Source: Microcebus murinus (taxonomy: Eukaryota > Chordata > Mammalia > Primates > Cheirogaleidae). Taken from it: DNA of 64,000 nt. The notes under the pieces were generated by a model, which was not told where the DNA came from, ran no database searches, and was given only the letters and a program-made list of their open reading frames with translations. The DNA lies in the NCBI RefSeq assembly GCF_040939455.1, contig NC_134109.1, forward strand, positions 55,704,001-55,768,000, in the 5' to 3' direction. Position numbers and translations under genes: made by a program. Of the stretch, positions 63,510 through 64,000 are shown in pieces; within the stretch, counting starts at the first letter, position 1; every line of letters starts with the position of its first letter.

Positions 63510-63765
63510 TTATTTTTAGTTGACATGTAATAATTGCATATATTTATGGGGGACTGAGTGATATTTTGATATATGTGTAAAATGTGTAATGATCAAATGA
63601 GGGTAATTAGCATATTCATCACCTCTAACATGTATCATTTCTTTGTATTGTGAACATTCAAAATCCTCCCTTCTAGCTTTTTGAAAATATACAATAAATT
63701 AGAGTTCACCATATCTATCCTACAGTGCCTCAGAACAATAGAATTCATTCCTCCTATCTATTAAT
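63510..63765 (-). repeat. L1 3' end (L1MA/L1PB-type), minus strand
   Basis: TTGACATGTAATAATTGCAT, GATATTTTGATATATGTGTA, AATGATCAAATGAGGGTAAT, CTAACATGTATCATTTCTTT and ATTCATTCCTCCTATCTATT are reverse-complement landmarks of the L1 3' UTR, parallel to 56945-57300. Confidence 0.88.
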
Positions 63766-64000
63766 GGCTTGTTTCAGAATTTTAAATGTCATCAGCACCT
63801 TGGCCACAAAATGAATGCTCAGCTCCAGCCATCACATCCAGGACTGAGGCAGAAAGAAAAGGGGTAGGTAAAGGGGAGCGCCAGTTCTGAGTATGCCATT
63901 TTAATATGAAAGAGCACTGTTCCAGATACTTCTACCAAAGCTCTGCTTACATCTCATTGGCAAGAATGCCATCACTAGCTTCAAGGAAGTATGAGAAGGT
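63766..64000. other. Unassigned sequence to window end
   Basis: Nothing recognisable. Confidence 0.4.

Overview
The window is nuclear, non-coding mammalian DNA, most likely from a lemur or other strepsirrhine primate. Several Alu copies carry the strepsirrhine-type middle segment (GGCCAACTAATATATATAG before AAAAATTAGCC). Two 5'-truncated L1 copies share a 3' UTR with G-rich blocks and the ending CTGTACCCCCATAATAT, which I associate with lemur L1s. The background is older and mammal-wide: MIR, L2, MLT1 LTRs, hAT-Charlie elements and an Hsmar2-like mariner. The genus is not resolved.

I found no cellular protein-coding exon, RNA gene or CpG island. Every open frame is short. Those I can explain are shadows of repeats: Alu, the L1 ORF2 C-terminus, L2, an LTR antisense strand and a decayed mariner transposase. 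The window is therefore best read as intergenic or deep-intronic sequence, and I cannot tell which.

Layout. 0-5 kb: MIR and old L1 pieces, then an ERV1-type solo LTR (minus). 5.4-7.7 kb: a long L2 split by a young L1 with a perfect 13-bp target duplication. 8.9-12.9 kb: a TA microsatellite, an MLT1 LTR and a lemur-type Alu. 12.9-20.5 kb: long minus-strand L2 stretches, two hAT elements, an ERVL-class solo LTR with an exact 5-bp duplication, and an Alu. 20.8-23.3 kb: old L1, a mariner fossil split by a monomeric Alu, and another Alu. 25.4-28.6 kb: a deep nest in which an L2 is interrupted by an Alu (itself split by an L1) and two MLT1 LTRs, and an adjacent L2 is split by an ERV1-type LTR. 28.9-48.2 kb: scattered LTR fragments, hAT elements, MIRs, L2s and MLT1s in otherwise unassigned AT-rich DNA. 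48-64 kb: three Alus, MIRs, a cluster of minus-strand L1 pieces with MLT1 LTRs at 57-59.5 kb, and an L1/LTR/L1 group at the end.

No genes act together here. What the sequence offers is insertion history: nested copies and target duplications give a relative order of events. Old L2/MIR came first, then LTR and DNA elements, then Alus, then the youngest L1s. Family names come from remembered consensus features, without a database search. Edges without target duplications are approximate to a few tens of bases. I saw no credible new biological system.
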